DNA of 64,000 bases, taken from contig CAVXFM010000017.1 in the NCBI GenBank assembly GCA_963760985.1, positions 62,001-126,000 on the forward strand, in the 5' to 3' direction. Below are positions 18,338 to 27,532 of this stretch, piece by piece (the stretch's first letter is position 1; each line of letters opens with the position of its first letter). The position numbers and the translations under genes are program-made. This DNA comes from JACRDG01 sp963760985 (GTDB lineage: Bacteria; Desulfobacterota; Desulfomonilia; Desulfomonilales; Desulfomonilaceae). The notes under the pieces were generated by a model. That model ran no database searches. It was not told the origin of the DNA and saw only the letters and a list, made by a program, of their open reading frames with translations.

Positions 18338-18370
18338 GGGGAGACCCGCGCACAGGATGGCGATCTCCCC
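18338..18370. terminator. Bidirectional hairpin between convergent genes
   Basis: GGGGAGA (18338-18344) pairs with TCTCCCC (18364-18370) around a 19-base loop, just after the DUF6125 stop and before the end of the convergent TPR gene. No strong T-run on either side. Confidence 0.4.
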
Positions 18371-18425
18371 CTGAGGACCCATCACCGAGAGCCTTGCGGC
18401 CTTGGCGACGGAAGCAACTTGTGCT

Positions 18426-19319
18426 TCACGCACGCGGCTTCTCTCCACAGCAGCTCTTCCCGCTTGCAGAACACTTGTCTGCGGCTGCTCTGAGTTTTGT
18501 CGCTTGAGCTTGGTTGCCTACGATGACGTAGAATTCCGCGAAGTTGTCCAGCACGTGGGCGATGGAGGGATGATCCAGACCAATGGATTTCTCCCAGATA
18601 GCGATCGTGCGATCCACAAAAGGTTCCGCCTCTGCAAATTTTTCCTGAGCGATCAACATGCCGGCCAGGTTGGTCAGGCTCGTAGCAACGTGAGGGTGGT
18701 CCTCGCCGAACACCTTTTCCGCTACATCCAGGGCTCGCTCGTAGAAGCCGGCCGCCTCCCTGTACCGGTTGAGAGATTCCATGATTCCGCCCAAATTATT
18801 CAAAGATCTGCCTACCTCTACGTGATACGGGCCTAAAGTCGCAATCTGAATTGCCAGGACCTTGTCGTACATGGCCTTGGCTCCAGGACTCTTGCCCTCA
18901 GCCCTGTACGTCGCGGCCAGGTTGCCGAGCGTGGTGGCCACCTGGGGGTGATCCCTCCCCAGCGATTGTTCCAGGATCCGCGAAGCTCCGATGAACATGC
19001 GCTCCGCGTCCTCGTATTTGGCCTGTTCAAAATAGGCTCCTCCGAGGTTGTTCATCAGCGTGGCAACGTCAGGATGGTCCCTCCCCAGCGCCTTCTTGCG
19101 TATTTCGAGGGCTCGGTGCCACAGGGGCTCCGCGTCCTGATACTCGCCTTTTGCGCGATAGATCTCCGCCAGATTGTTAAGACAGGTAGCGACCCGCGGA
19201 TCATCGGAACCGTACGATTCTTCGGTTTCCTTCAACAGCGTCTTGCCCGCGGCCAGGGCTTCGGAAAACAGTCCCTGTCTGAAAAGCTGGAGAACCTTAT
19301 TACTCAGATCCTCAGTCAT
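18426..19319 (-). CDS. Tetratricopeptide-repeat protein, kinesin-light-chain type
   Basis: 297 aa from the ATG behind AAAGGAGC at 19319; 26 further in-frame codons upstream are unlikely. It holds about six 42-residue TPR units with the repeated core DHPxVATxLNNLAxxYxxxGKYxxAExxxxRAL, the kinesin-light-chain type pattern. These form superhelical protein-binding scaffolds. The tail (KLRAAADKCSASGKSCCGEKPRA) carries three Cys near the end. No enzymatic domain is present. Partners are unknown. Confidence 0.88.
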   Translation of the reverse strand: MTEDLSNKVLQLFRQGLFSEALAAGKTLLKETEESYGSDDPRVATCLNNLAEIYRAKGEYQDAEPLWHRALEIRKKALGRDHPDVATLMNNLGGAYFEQAKYEDAERMFIGASRILEQSLGRDHPQVATTLGNLAATYRAEGKSPGAKAMYDKVLAIQIATLGPYHVEVGRSLNNLGGIMESLNRYREAAGFYERALDVAEKVFGEDHPHVATSLTNLAGMLIAQEKFAEAEPFVDRTIAIWEKSIGLDHPSIAHVLDNFAEFYVIVGNQAQATKLRAAADKCSASGKSCCGEKPRA

Positions 19320-20298
19320 GATCGGCTCCTTTGAATGTGCGGATAGCGACCGCTTCGCTTTTGCAGCACAAAACGGTCCTGTTCGGTTTAGGTGCACTCA
19401 GTCTGCGCATTTGTGCGACAGGTGTCAAGAGAGGATCGCCTGCGTAGCCCCATGTCTCTTGTGACGGAGTCCCCGTCCAGAAAGGCCTCTCCTCAGCAAC
19501 CTTTAGCAGGTGCGGGCAGCAAGCGGGCGTAAGGGGGCTCGGGGCTCACTGGCGAAGAAACCGCACTCGTGAGCGTCGTTCGCAACGTGTGACTCGTTTG
19601 CCAAAACGCCGCACCATACTCGTACGCTTCCGCAGAGAGTCAGCCTTGGGACTCCACGTAGATCGGCGTTTTTCAGGGAAATCTCAGCGATGTTACGCTT
19701 TGTCAAAGACCGTTTGCCAGTTCGACGCGCGACGCACAAACGCGAAGAGGCGCACGTGCCGGACAGGGGGGGGCGGATTTCTCAGGAGAACGGCTTCCCT
19801 GACCCATATTTTCACATTGCGGTAGAGACCGCGTTCACCCGCGGTAACCCACGGATCGCGCATTCGCGCCGTAAACACGGTGCGCGCATCGCGCCTTTGA
19901 TAAAATCTCCGGAGGCCCTTTTGAGGGGTGATCGAGGAAGGCACGTGATTGTAGTCAGTTAAATCTTGTGAAAACTTGCGAACAATAAACACTACTGATT
20001 GGGTAAGGAAATTATTTTCTTGAGCGTCGCCTCCAGACAGTGTTAGATGATGGACGAAACTCGTAACTCGCGGTTTCAACGAAATGAACTGATCCCCAAA
20101 GACCTGTCCCGAGAAAGACCGTTGAGGGGTAGGCCGCGGTCGAGGAGAAGCCCGCTTGGGAAGGGAACCCCCCATCCAAAGCGAACCGCACAGGGCATGA
20201 GTGAGACCCGGGTGAGCGGGATTCGAGCCCAACAACATGCAGTCCAACCAGACATCCCGGATATCAAGTGAAGCTGACGCCAAGGAGGAGTGAAACCA
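19320..20298. other. Long interval without a supported gene
   Basis: Nearly 1 kb between two outward-facing genes. Short open frames exist on both strands, but none has a ribosome-binding site with a recognisable product. Features noted are a G8 run at 19767-19775 and several short GC-rich inverted pairs around 19840-19880. It probably holds the promoters of the TPR gene and of the beta-oxidation group, which I cannot place with confidence. Confidence 0.5.
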
Positions 20299-22158
20299 AT
20301 GGCCAATTTTCTGGTTGATGAGAGGGACGCAAAGTTCGTGCTTTACGAACAGCTAAGAATTGACGAACTCTGCCAAGCCGAGAAATATGCGGAATTTTCC
20401 CGAGAAACCTTTGACATGGTGCTGGACGCGGCCCAGAAACTTGCTGAAAAGGAATTGGCCCCGACTAACGTGCCAGGTGACGTCCAAGGTGTGGTCCTTG
20501 AAAACGGCCAGGTCAAAGTGCCCGAATGTTTTCACCAGGCTTACCGCCTTTTCTGTGAAGGGGGATGGAATTCTCTTCCCATAGATCAAGAGATGGGAGG
20601 TCAGGGCTTTCCTGATGTCCTGAACTGCGCTTCCATGGAACTCTTTATTGCCGCGAATCAGGCCCTGTCCATGTACTCCGGCCTGACCGTGGGGTCTGCC
20701 CACCTCATCGAGAAGTACGGGACCGAAGAGCAGCAGCGGCTCTATATGGACAGGATGTACGCAGGGGAATGGGCCGGAACCATGTGCCTCACCGAGCCCC
20801 AAGCAGGTAGCGACGTGGGCGCATTGCGGACCAAGGCAGTGAAGAATCCTGACGGCACGTACTCCATTACGGGCGGCAAGATCTTTATCTCCTCCGGGGA
20901 CCACGATCTGACCGAGAACATTGTTCACATGGTCCTTGCGCGGTGCGAAGGCGCTCCTCCCGGAACCAAGGGCATCAGCATCTTCATCGTCCCCAAGAAG
21001 AGAATTGAGGGTGATGGGCTCGTGGATAACGACGTGATCACCGCTGCCATTGAAAAGAAAATGGGCATCCACGCTTCCTCCACCTGCGCACTGAATTTCG
21101 GAGAAAAAGGAAATTGCATCGGCTATCTGCTAGGCCATGAAAACGAGGGCATGAAGATCATGTTCAACATGATGAATGGTGCCCGATTGGCCGTGGGCAT
21201 CCAGGGCCTCTCACAGGCCAGCACTGCATACCTCCACGCACTGAAGTATGCAAAAGAGCGGTTCCAGGGTCCTGAAATCTCGGCCATGAAAGACCCGAGC
21301 GCTCCCAAAGTCCCTATCATTCAACACCCGGATGTCCGACGCATGCTCATGTGGATGAAATGCGTGACCGAGGGAATCCGCTCCCTGATCTATTACGTGG
21401 GGTACTGTGAAGACAGGGTCATGATTGCAGCCAATGAGGAAGAGGCTGCCAAATATCAGGGATTTCTCGATATACTTATTCCCATCTGCAAGGCCTGGAG
21501 CACGGACATGGGCTTCCGGGTCACCGAATTGGCGATTCAGATTCACGGCGGGTACGGCTTTTGCCGGGAGTATCCGGTCGAGCAATTCATGAGAGACGCG
21601 AAGATCGCTTCCATCTACGAGGGAACCAACGGCATCCAGGCCCTGGACCTCGTGGGAAGAAAACTGGGGTACAAGGGTGGCGCCCTGTTCAGGAGTATCG
21701 TCTCGGAAACGGGGAACTTGCTCAAGTCAGCCAAGAACAATTACCGACTCAAGGACATTGTAGTACCCTTTGACGAAGCGAGAAAGCAATTGATCGAAGT
21801 TACTCGCTATTTCGGGCTCAAGAGCATTACCGAAGACTTCATGATTCCGGTTCTGTACGCGACCCCCTATCTGGAACTCTTCGGCGATGTGGCCGTGGGC
21901 TTCATGCTCCTGTGGCAGGCAGTCATTGCGGATCGCCGGCTCGAAGAAATCTACAGTGACTCCAAGGCCGACACGCCCGAGAAAAAGGCCGAAGTGGTAA
22001 GGACCAACCGAAGCGCTGCCTTCTACAGGGGCAAGATCGCGTCTGCCCAGTTCTTTGCGAATACGTTTCTGTCTCTGGCAAAGGGGAAAGCCCGGGCAAT
22101 CATGAGCGGCGAACGCTCAGCCATTGACCTCCCGGAAGAATCGTTTGCACTATCTTAA
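20299..22158 (+). CDS. Acyl-CoA dehydrogenase
   Basis: 619 aa; the start ATG is preceded by AAGGAGGAG. An FAD enzyme forming the 2,3-enoyl-CoA in beta-oxidation. Seen: MCLTEPQAGSDVGALRTKA (flavin/substrate loop), AIQIHGGYGFCREYPVEQFMRDAKI and the catalytic Glu region IYEGTNGIQALDLVGRKL. About 150 extra C-terminal residues (from about 460) match the long FadE-type subfamily with an added helical domain. Thiolase and a FadB-like protein follow on the same strand, so it is part of a complete beta-oxidation cassette. Chain-length or aromatic preference is unclear. Confidence 0.93.
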   Translation: MANFLVDERDAKFVLYEQLRIDELCQAEKYAEFSRETFDMVLDAAQKLAEKELAPTNVPGDVQGVVLENGQVKVPECFHQAYRLFCEGGWNSLPIDQEMGGQGFPDVLNCASMELFIAANQALSMYSGLTVGSAHLIEKYGTEEQQRLYMDRMYAGEWAGTMCLTEPQAGSDVGALRTKAVKNPDGTYSITGGKIFISSGDHDLTENIVHMVLARCEGAPPGTKGISIFIVPKKRIEGDGLVDNDVITAAIEKKMGIHASSTCALNFGEKGNCIGYLLGHENEGMKIMFNMMNGARLAVGIQGLSQASTAYLHALKYAKERFQGPEISAMKDPSAPKVPIIQHPDVRRMLMWMKCVTEGIRSLIYYVGYCEDRVMIAANEEEAAKYQGFLDILIPICKAWSTDMGFRVTELAIQIHGGYGFCREYPVEQFMRDAKIASIYEGTNGIQALDLVGRKLGYKGGALFRSIVSETGNLLKSAKNNYRLKDIVVPFDEARKQLIEVTRYFGLKSITEDFMIPVLYATPYLELFGDVAVGFMLLWQAVIADRRLEEIYSDSKADTPEKKAEVVRTNRSAAFYRGKIASAQFFANTFLSLAKGKARAIMSGERSAIDLPEESFALS

Positions 22159-22179
22159 TCCCGATCGGAGTGATCAATT

Positions 22180-23439
22180 ATGAAAGCACGCACAGTAGTC
22201 TTGGTTGACGCAATCAGAACCGCCTTCGGTCGCGCTGGTGAAAAAGGGATCTTTTGGAGCACCAGGGCTGACGACATGGTGGTCAAAGTAATCAGAGAAC
22301 TCTTGAAACGTAACCCCCAAGTCAAGCCTGAGATGATTGGGGAAAACGCGTGGGGAGTCTTTTGCCAGGAAAAGGATCAGGGCCTCACTCTGGGGCGAAC
22401 TTCCGTCATCCTTGCTGGCCTCCCCGAGACGGTTCCAGGCTTTTCCATCGATCGCATGTGTGCGGGTGGCATGAGCGCCATTACCGCAGCCGCGGGCGAG
22501 ATAGCCCTGGGCGCGTGTGACGTGGCCATTGCCGGAGGAGTGGAGCATATGGGTCACCATCCCATGGGTGCCACTGCTGACCCGAACCCGCGGTTTTTGA
22601 CGGACAAGCTTGTAGATTCGAGCGCCATGTCCATGGGCGAGACCGCGGAGAACCTTCACGACATGTTCCCGGAAATCACCAAAGAGATGACCGACGAGTA
22701 TTCTCTCCTCTGCCAGGCCAAGGCCGCGCAGGCCATTAAGTCGGGGAAAATCGGTGAGATGATCGTTCCCATGACCGTTTACACCAAAGATGGGTGGACG
22801 GTGGCAGACAAGGACGAGCAGCCCAGACCGGAAACCACCTTGGAAGGTTTGGCGAAATTGCGCACTCCGTTTCGCGTCATGGGCAAGGTGACCGCGGGCA
22901 ATTCATCAGGCCTGAATGACGGAGCTGCGGGCGCGATCTTGATGACCAAGGAAAAGGCCGAGGAATTGGGCGTGCAGCCCAAAATGGAACTCAAATCCTT
23001 CGCGTATTCGGGAGTCAAACCGGAGATCATGGGCATCGGTCCGATTCCCGCGACCCACAGGGCGCTGAGCGTAGCAGGTCTGACCATGGAAGACATCGGA
23101 CTGGTCGAGCTCAACGAGGCCTTCGCAGTGCAGGCCATTGCGTTCATGAAAGAATTTGGCTTGAAATACCCCGATGATCCGCGCATGAACATTTACGGCG
23201 GAGCCATCGCTTTCGGTCATCCTCTGGCTTCCTCGGGTGTCCGGCTCTCCATGCACCTTATGCACGCGTTCGAGGAGCATCCGGAAGTGAAATACGGGTT
23301 GACCACCATGTGCGTCGGACTGGGCCAGGGCGGCACCGTCGTCTGGAAGAACCTCATGCGGAACGGCGACAAGGCGAAGAAGGAACACGACAAGGAAGAA
23401 AAAGAAGCGAAAGAAAAGAAGAAGAAAGACAAAGACTGA
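22180..23439 (+). CDS. Acetyl-CoA acyltransferase (thiolase)
   Basis: 419 aa. It cleaves 3-ketoacyl-CoA to acetyl-CoA and a shortened acyl-CoA. The nucleophilic Cys is C94 in SIDRMCAGGMSAI; the His is in GGAIAFGHPLASSG and the second Cys in TTMCVGLGQGG. The start lies 21 bases after the dehydrogenase stop. The last ~22 residues are almost only Lys, Glu and Asp (KKEHDKEEKEAKEKKKKDKD), an unusual charged tail beyond the normal end of the fold, of unknown role. Confidence 0.95.
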   Translation: MKARTVVLVDAIRTAFGRAGEKGIFWSTRADDMVVKVIRELLKRNPQVKPEMIGENAWGVFCQEKDQGLTLGRTSVILAGLPETVPGFSIDRMCAGGMSAITAAAGEIALGACDVAIAGGVEHMGHHPMGATADPNPRFLTDKLVDSSAMSMGETAENLHDMFPEITKEMTDEYSLLCQAKAAQAIKSGKIGEMIVPMTVYTKDGWTVADKDEQPRPETTLEGLAKLRTPFRVMGKVTAGNSSGLNDGAAGAILMTKEKAEELGVQPKMELKSFAYSGVKPEIMGIGPIPATHRALSVAGLTMEDIGLVELNEAFAVQAIAFMKEFGLKYPDDPRMNIYGGAIAFGHPLASSGVRLSMHLMHAFEEHPEVKYGLTTMCVGLGQGGTVVWKNLMRNGDKAKKEHDKEEKEAKEKKKKDKD

Positions 23440-23579
23440 GACTGCCCCGTACGGACCTCACGGGTCTGGATGCGCAGGAGGGCCCCGCGAGCAGCTCCTG
23501 TTCCAGGCTTGGGGGTCCTCAACCGAATCCCGATGATACGTCAACCTTTCAAGAGACCTGTTAGCGGAAAGGAATCGCC

Positions 23580-25631
23580 ATGGCTGATGCACCCACTCTG
23601 TTCCATATAAAGCACTATGATTCCCGCGTGGGAAAAATTGCCATTGTCACCATGGACAACGGCCAGGATTATAAAACCCCCAACACCTTTGATGACAAAG
23701 CTCTGGCGTCGCTGCGCACTGCAATGACTACGGTTGCCGCGGATAGCGAGGTCAAAGGAATGATGCTGTGCGGCAAACACTACATCTTTGCCGCAGGTGC
23801 GGACCTGATGCAGGTGCCGTACATCAATACATTCGAGCAAGGTCGCCAGATCGGGGCAGCCGGTCACGCGGCCATGAAAAAGATCATGGACCTGAAGATC
23901 CCGACCCTTGCTGCCATTAACGGAGCGGCTTTGGGCGGCGGTCTTGAGATTGGCCTGTACTGCGATTATCGTACAGTGTCCAAAGGAGTCCCCGCGATCG
24001 CATTTCCCGAGTGTTTTCTCGGCCTGATACCTGGTTGGGGAGGATCGACGCTCACGCCTCGGCTGATCGGCCCTGAGAAGGCGCTTGAGCTGATCGTGTA
24101 CAATCCGCTCAATCAGAACCGCATGATCGACGGGTCCAAGGCCTTTCAGATGGGGCTTGCGGACCGCCTGTTCGACGCGGTGGAATTCTTCGACGAGTCC
24201 CTCCAGTTTTTGCTCAATATTATCGAGGGCAAAGAAAAGGTAGAACGCAAAGCGCCTGATGTGTCAAGGCTCAAGTCTCTCATCGACAATGCCAAGGGCT
24301 TCACGGACATGAAGGTCCACGGGGCTGCGCCCGCGCCATATCGTGCGATCGAGCTGATCGAGGGAGCGTGCGACCCGAGCAAGACTCTGGACCAGTGCTT
24401 CGCGGATGAAGACAAGGCGCTGGGTGACCTGATCAAGAGCCGTCAGTGCAAGGCGGGTGTGTACAGTTTCGACCTGGTGCAACGTCGGGCCAAGAAACCT
24501 GCAGGACGACCCAAAGACGTCAAGCCGCGTCCCATCAAGAAGATCGGGGTCGTGGGGGCTGGCTTGATGGCCTCGCAGCTCGCGATCCTCTTCTTGAGGC
24601 GTTACGGAGTTCCTGTGGTGATGAAGGACATCAAGCAGGAGTTTCTTGACCGTGGCGTGGGCTATGTGAAGGGCGAACTGACCGGCCTGGTGAACAAGGG
24701 CCGCATGACTCAGCCCAAAGCGGACTATCTGCTGCACCTCCTGATCCCGACACTCGAATGGAGCGATTTTGCGGATTGCGATTTCGTCATCGAGGCTGTG
24801 TTCGAGGAAATGCATATCAAGCAGGAAGTGTTCGCACAGGCCGAGGCCGTGGTTTCGCCGACCTGCATCCTTGCTACCAACACCTCGAGCCTTTCGCTCA
24901 CCGAGATGGCCTCCAAGCTCCAGCATCCCGAGCGAGTGGTGGGCTTCCATTTCTTCAACCCTGTGGCGATTCTTCCTCTTCTGGAGATCATCCGGGGTGA
25001 GAAGACCGACGCAGTCACTTTGGCCACGGCATTCGAGGCGGCAAAGAAGATCAGGAAGACCGCAATCCTGGTGAAGGACTCCCCTGCATTCCTGGTGAAC
25101 CGACTGCTCACCCGGTTGCTGGCTGATTGTTTCCAGATGGTCGATGAAGGAGCGGATTTCATCCAAGTGGACGAGGCCGCGCTGATGCTCGGACTTCCTA
25201 TGGCGCCGTTCGATCTGCTGGCCCTGGTGGGCCCGGCAGTAGCGTTCCACGTGCTGGAGACCTGTCACAAAGCATGGCCCGATCGCTTCCCTGTGAGCGA
25301 AAACCTGAGGAAGATGGTGCAAGCCAAAGTTCCGGCACTCTTCAACGGCATGGGACCTGGCAAGGCCTTGGTCCCGGACGTAGCGGAAATCTGGAAGGAC
25401 AAGGGCACCAAGGAATTCGTCAAGGAAGAGATTCTTGACCGGCTCCTCACAAGCCTGACCGTGGAGATCGACCTGATCCTCAAGGAGAGAGTGGTCGCGG
25501 ATCCCAAAGACATCGACACCGCGATGATTATGGGCGCAGGCTGGCCTTTCTTCAACGGTGGCATCACCCTGTACCTCGACATGGTCGGTTATACCCCCAA
25601 GGTGCTGCAGAAGGTCTTCTTCAGCATCTGA
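23580..25631 (+). CDS. 3-hydroxyacyl-CoA dehydrogenase / enoyl-CoA hydratase (FadB/FadJ-like)
   Basis: 683 aa. Residues about 1-220 form the crotonase domain (AALGGGLEIGLYCDYR, then ECFLGLIPGWGGSTLTPRL), which hydrates enoyl-CoA. Residues about 315-500 form the NAD-binding domain (KIGVVGAGLMASQLA, VGFHFFNPVAILPLLEII), and about 500-683 the dehydrogenase C-terminal domains. The Rossmann motif has Ala in place of the usual Gly after GAGxM. It follows the thiolase gene by 140 bases and completes the beta-oxidation set. Confidence 0.94.
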   Translation: MADAPTLFHIKHYDSRVGKIAIVTMDNGQDYKTPNTFDDKALASLRTAMTTVAADSEVKGMMLCGKHYIFAAGADLMQVPYINTFEQGRQIGAAGHAAMKKIMDLKIPTLAAINGAALGGGLEIGLYCDYRTVSKGVPAIAFPECFLGLIPGWGGSTLTPRLIGPEKALELIVYNPLNQNRMIDGSKAFQMGLADRLFDAVEFFDESLQFLLNIIEGKEKVERKAPDVSRLKSLIDNAKGFTDMKVHGAAPAPYRAIELIEGACDPSKTLDQCFADEDKALGDLIKSRQCKAGVYSFDLVQRRAKKPAGRPKDVKPRPIKKIGVVGAGLMASQLAILFLRRYGVPVVMKDIKQEFLDRGVGYVKGELTGLVNKGRMTQPKADYLLHLLIPTLEWSDFADCDFVIEAVFEEMHIKQEVFAQAEAVVSPTCILATNTSSLSLTEMASKLQHPERVVGFHFFNPVAILPLLEIIRGEKTDAVTLATAFEAAKKIRKTAILVKDSPAFLVNRLLTRLLADCFQMVDEGADFIQVDEAALMLGLPMAPFDLLALVGPAVAFHVLETCHKAWPDRFPVSENLRKMVQAKVPALFNGMGPGKALVPDVAEIWKDKGTKEFVKEEILDRLLTSLTVEIDLILKERVVADPKDIDTAMIMGAGWPFFNGGITLYLDMVGYTPKVLQKVFFSI

Positions 25632-25781
25632 TAGCCTTCCCTTCAAGCAGGCTGCTGAGCGAGCGCAACCACGCACGTTCCGCAGCCTCCGTTCCCGCCA
25701 TCTCATTCAGAGCGTGGTTTCCCACATGCCGTGAGATCCCGATCAATTAGGCGCAGTCTTGGTCGCGAAGACGGATCTGTA

Positions 25782-25925
25782 ATACCGATGCGTTATTGCC
25801 TGTATAACTTGGCGCAGGCTGTGGCTGGAGATCTCCTTCGGTACGGACGACGCAGAGCCGTCTCATCACTTCGCTCAGGAGATCCCCAACTCCTCGATCT
25901 TGCTCGTTTAAAAAAGAATCGGTTA
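25782..25925 (-). repeat. Palindromic intergenic element, copy C (inverted orientation)
   Basis: 144 bp running ATACCGATGCG ... GAATCGGTT. Read on the minus strand the core matches copies D and E: TCCTGAGCGAAGTGATGAGACGGC, then GCGTCGTCCGTACCGAAGG, and CAGCCTGCGCCAAGTTATACA. It lies in the ~470-base convergent gap between the FadB-like gene and the HdrD-like gene; otherwise I see only the hairpin at 26044 in that gap. Confidence 0.88.
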
Positions 25926-26043
25926 AGTAGTCTTGGAACGGGTGCCCCGTGACAAGCGACCCACTTTTGCAAAGCGGATTACGGATACATGCGGAACTCT
26001 ACGTCGGCTCCTCGCTCCTCAGATGCGGCCGGAGCAGACGCGG

Positions 26044-26086
26044 AAACCCCCACGCATCACCCGCGGTGAATCCACGTGGGGGCTTT
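26044..26086 (-). terminator. Two-tier hairpin ending the HdrD-like gene
   Basis: AAACCCCCACG (26044-26054) pairs with CGTGGGGGCTTT (26075-26086). Inside it TCACC (26057-26061) pairs with GGTGA (26065-26069). On the minus strand the outer stem ends in TTT, 14 bases past the stop codon. It is a good terminator candidate. Confidence 0.65.
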
Positions 26087-26099
26087 GCCGAAGCAAGTA

Positions 26100-27488
26100 T
26101 CAGGGGAGGACAAGAGCGGGAGACATCAATTCCGCGAGGTTCATGACCTTGGACTTGATGTGATAGTGATCGACGATTTCCTTGAGTTGGTCCGTGCAGT
26201 TGTGGCAGGACTGCAGCAAGATGTCTGCGCCTGTGGCACGGATCTCATCACCCTTGATCTTGCCCGCTGCGATGCGTCGTTTTGCAAACTCGGGCATGGC
26301 GAGAGCGCCGCCACCTCCGCCGCAGCAGAAGCTGTTTTCCCGGTTGTGTTCCATCTCCACGAAATCATTGATACACGCGCGGATGACGACTCTCGGCTCC
26401 TCCAGGATTCCACCAGACCTGGCGATGTTACATGAATCGTGATACGTGGCCCGGTGGCCGTCCCAAACGGACTTGTCCAATTTCACCTTGCCCTGCTGGA
26501 CGATCCAGGCCAACAATTCCATTACGCTGGTGATCTTGAACGGGACTCCGCCGACCCAGTTCGGACCTTCCCACCGCAATGCCCGGTATCCGTGGCCGCA
26601 TTCACCTGCGAGCAAATACTCGCATCCCAGCCGCTTCACGTCGTCACATTGCCACTGCGCGAACAGTTTCGCATCCGAGTCGATACCATTGAACAACGCG
26701 TAGTTGGTCAAATCCCAATATCGGGAAGAGATCGTGAAATCGATTCCTGCTGCATTGAGCACCTTTGCTGTGGCCTGGATGGTGAGCGGATAGTACTTGG
26801 GCTCACGAGGATTCAGGGTCAAGAAGTATTTCGCGCCCTTCTTGTCCACCGGGATCTTGAAATTCTCACAACCGTCTTCTGATTGGAGTTCCTCTTCGAT
26901 CCACTCGATGGTCTCGATAAACTCGTCCTGGGGGACCGCCATGTTGTTGCCGTGGTTGTAATGGGTGTCCACGGTGTCCTGCAAATTGTCCGGAACCCGT
27001 CCAACTTGGGTCATGATGCTGCGCGCGACCCTCACCGTGATGCCGTAATCCACGCCCATAGGGCAATTGAACGTGCAGCGACGGCACATGGTGCACGCGC
27101 CGAACAGCCGATCGTACATCTCTTCCGCGAGTTCTTTGGTCAGCGGTTTGGCCCCTACAAAAGAGGGAAAGAGCTTTCCGGTCCAATCCATGCGATATTT
27201 GTACCATTTGCGGAATCTGTCGAGCTTGTACGCGGGTACAAGAGTCTTGTCTTCCGGGTTGGACGCGCTGTAATGGCAGGCATCAGAGCACATGCCGCAG
27301 TGGATGCAACCTGAAAGGGCACCGGCCACCACACGGTTGATCTTGGTGGGCAGGAGTTTTTCCATCTCAGCCAGCATTTCCGGCGTAAATTCCGTCTTTC
27401 TCGGCCATTTCCTCTCTACCGGGGCTCCGAGCTTCTCCGGTATCTCAGCTTCTTCGGGGGCAACTGCTCTTTCTGGATTTTCGGACAT
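26100..27488 (-). CDS. HdrD/TmcB-like iron-sulfur oxidoreductase with CCG domains
   Basis: 462 aa. Two [4Fe-4S] ferredoxin motifs come first (CIHCGMCSDAC at about 61-71 and CTMCRRCTFNCP at about 132-143). Then two CCG-type domains: a degenerate first one (LLAGECGHGYRALRW) and a typical second one (FCCGGGGGALAMPEF, then LLQSCHNCTDQL). This is the layout of HdrD, TmcB and the iron-sulfur half of ETF-linked menaquinone oxidoreductases. There are no membrane helices. The upstream gene encodes a NarI-like cytochrome b, so the two likely form a membrane complex moving electrons between a soluble donor (ETF or cytochrome c3 are candidates) and the quinone pool. The donor is inference. Confidence 0.88.
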   Translation of the reverse strand: MSENPERAVAPEEAEIPEKLGAPVERKWPRKTEFTPEMLAEMEKLLPTKINRVVAGALSGCIHCGMCSDACHYSASNPEDKTLVPAYKLDRFRKWYKYRMDWTGKLFPSFVGAKPLTKELAEEMYDRLFGACTMCRRCTFNCPMGVDYGITVRVARSIMTQVGRVPDNLQDTVDTHYNHGNNMAVPQDEFIETIEWIEEELQSEDGCENFKIPVDKKGAKYFLTLNPREPKYYPLTIQATAKVLNAAGIDFTISSRYWDLTNYALFNGIDSDAKLFAQWQCDDVKRLGCEYLLAGECGHGYRALRWEGPNWVGGVPFKITSVMELLAWIVQQGKVKLDKSVWDGHRATYHDSCNIARSGGILEEPRVVIRACINDFVEMEHNRENSFCCGGGGGALAMPEFAKRRIAAGKIKGDEIRATGADILLQSCHNCTDQLKEIVDHYHIKSKVMNLAELMSPALVLP

Positions 27489-27532
27489 ATATCTCCTCCA
27501 TTATATGTGTGCGCACATGATCTTTCGGTGCT

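Noticed and set aside
20210..20262. tRNA-like segment with GGGATTCGAGCCC resembling a T arm
   Set aside because: No matching acceptor, D or anticodon arms can be folded around it on either strand.
19398..20289. Several short frames in the 1-kb gap before the acyl-CoA dehydrogenase
   Set aside because: None has a ribosome-binding site, conserved motif or coding-like composition.
24264..25706. 480-codon open frame on the minus strand opposite the FadB-like gene
   Set aside because: It is antisense to a well-supported gene and rich in Arg, His and Leu, as mirror frames in GC-biased genes are. No domain is recognisable.
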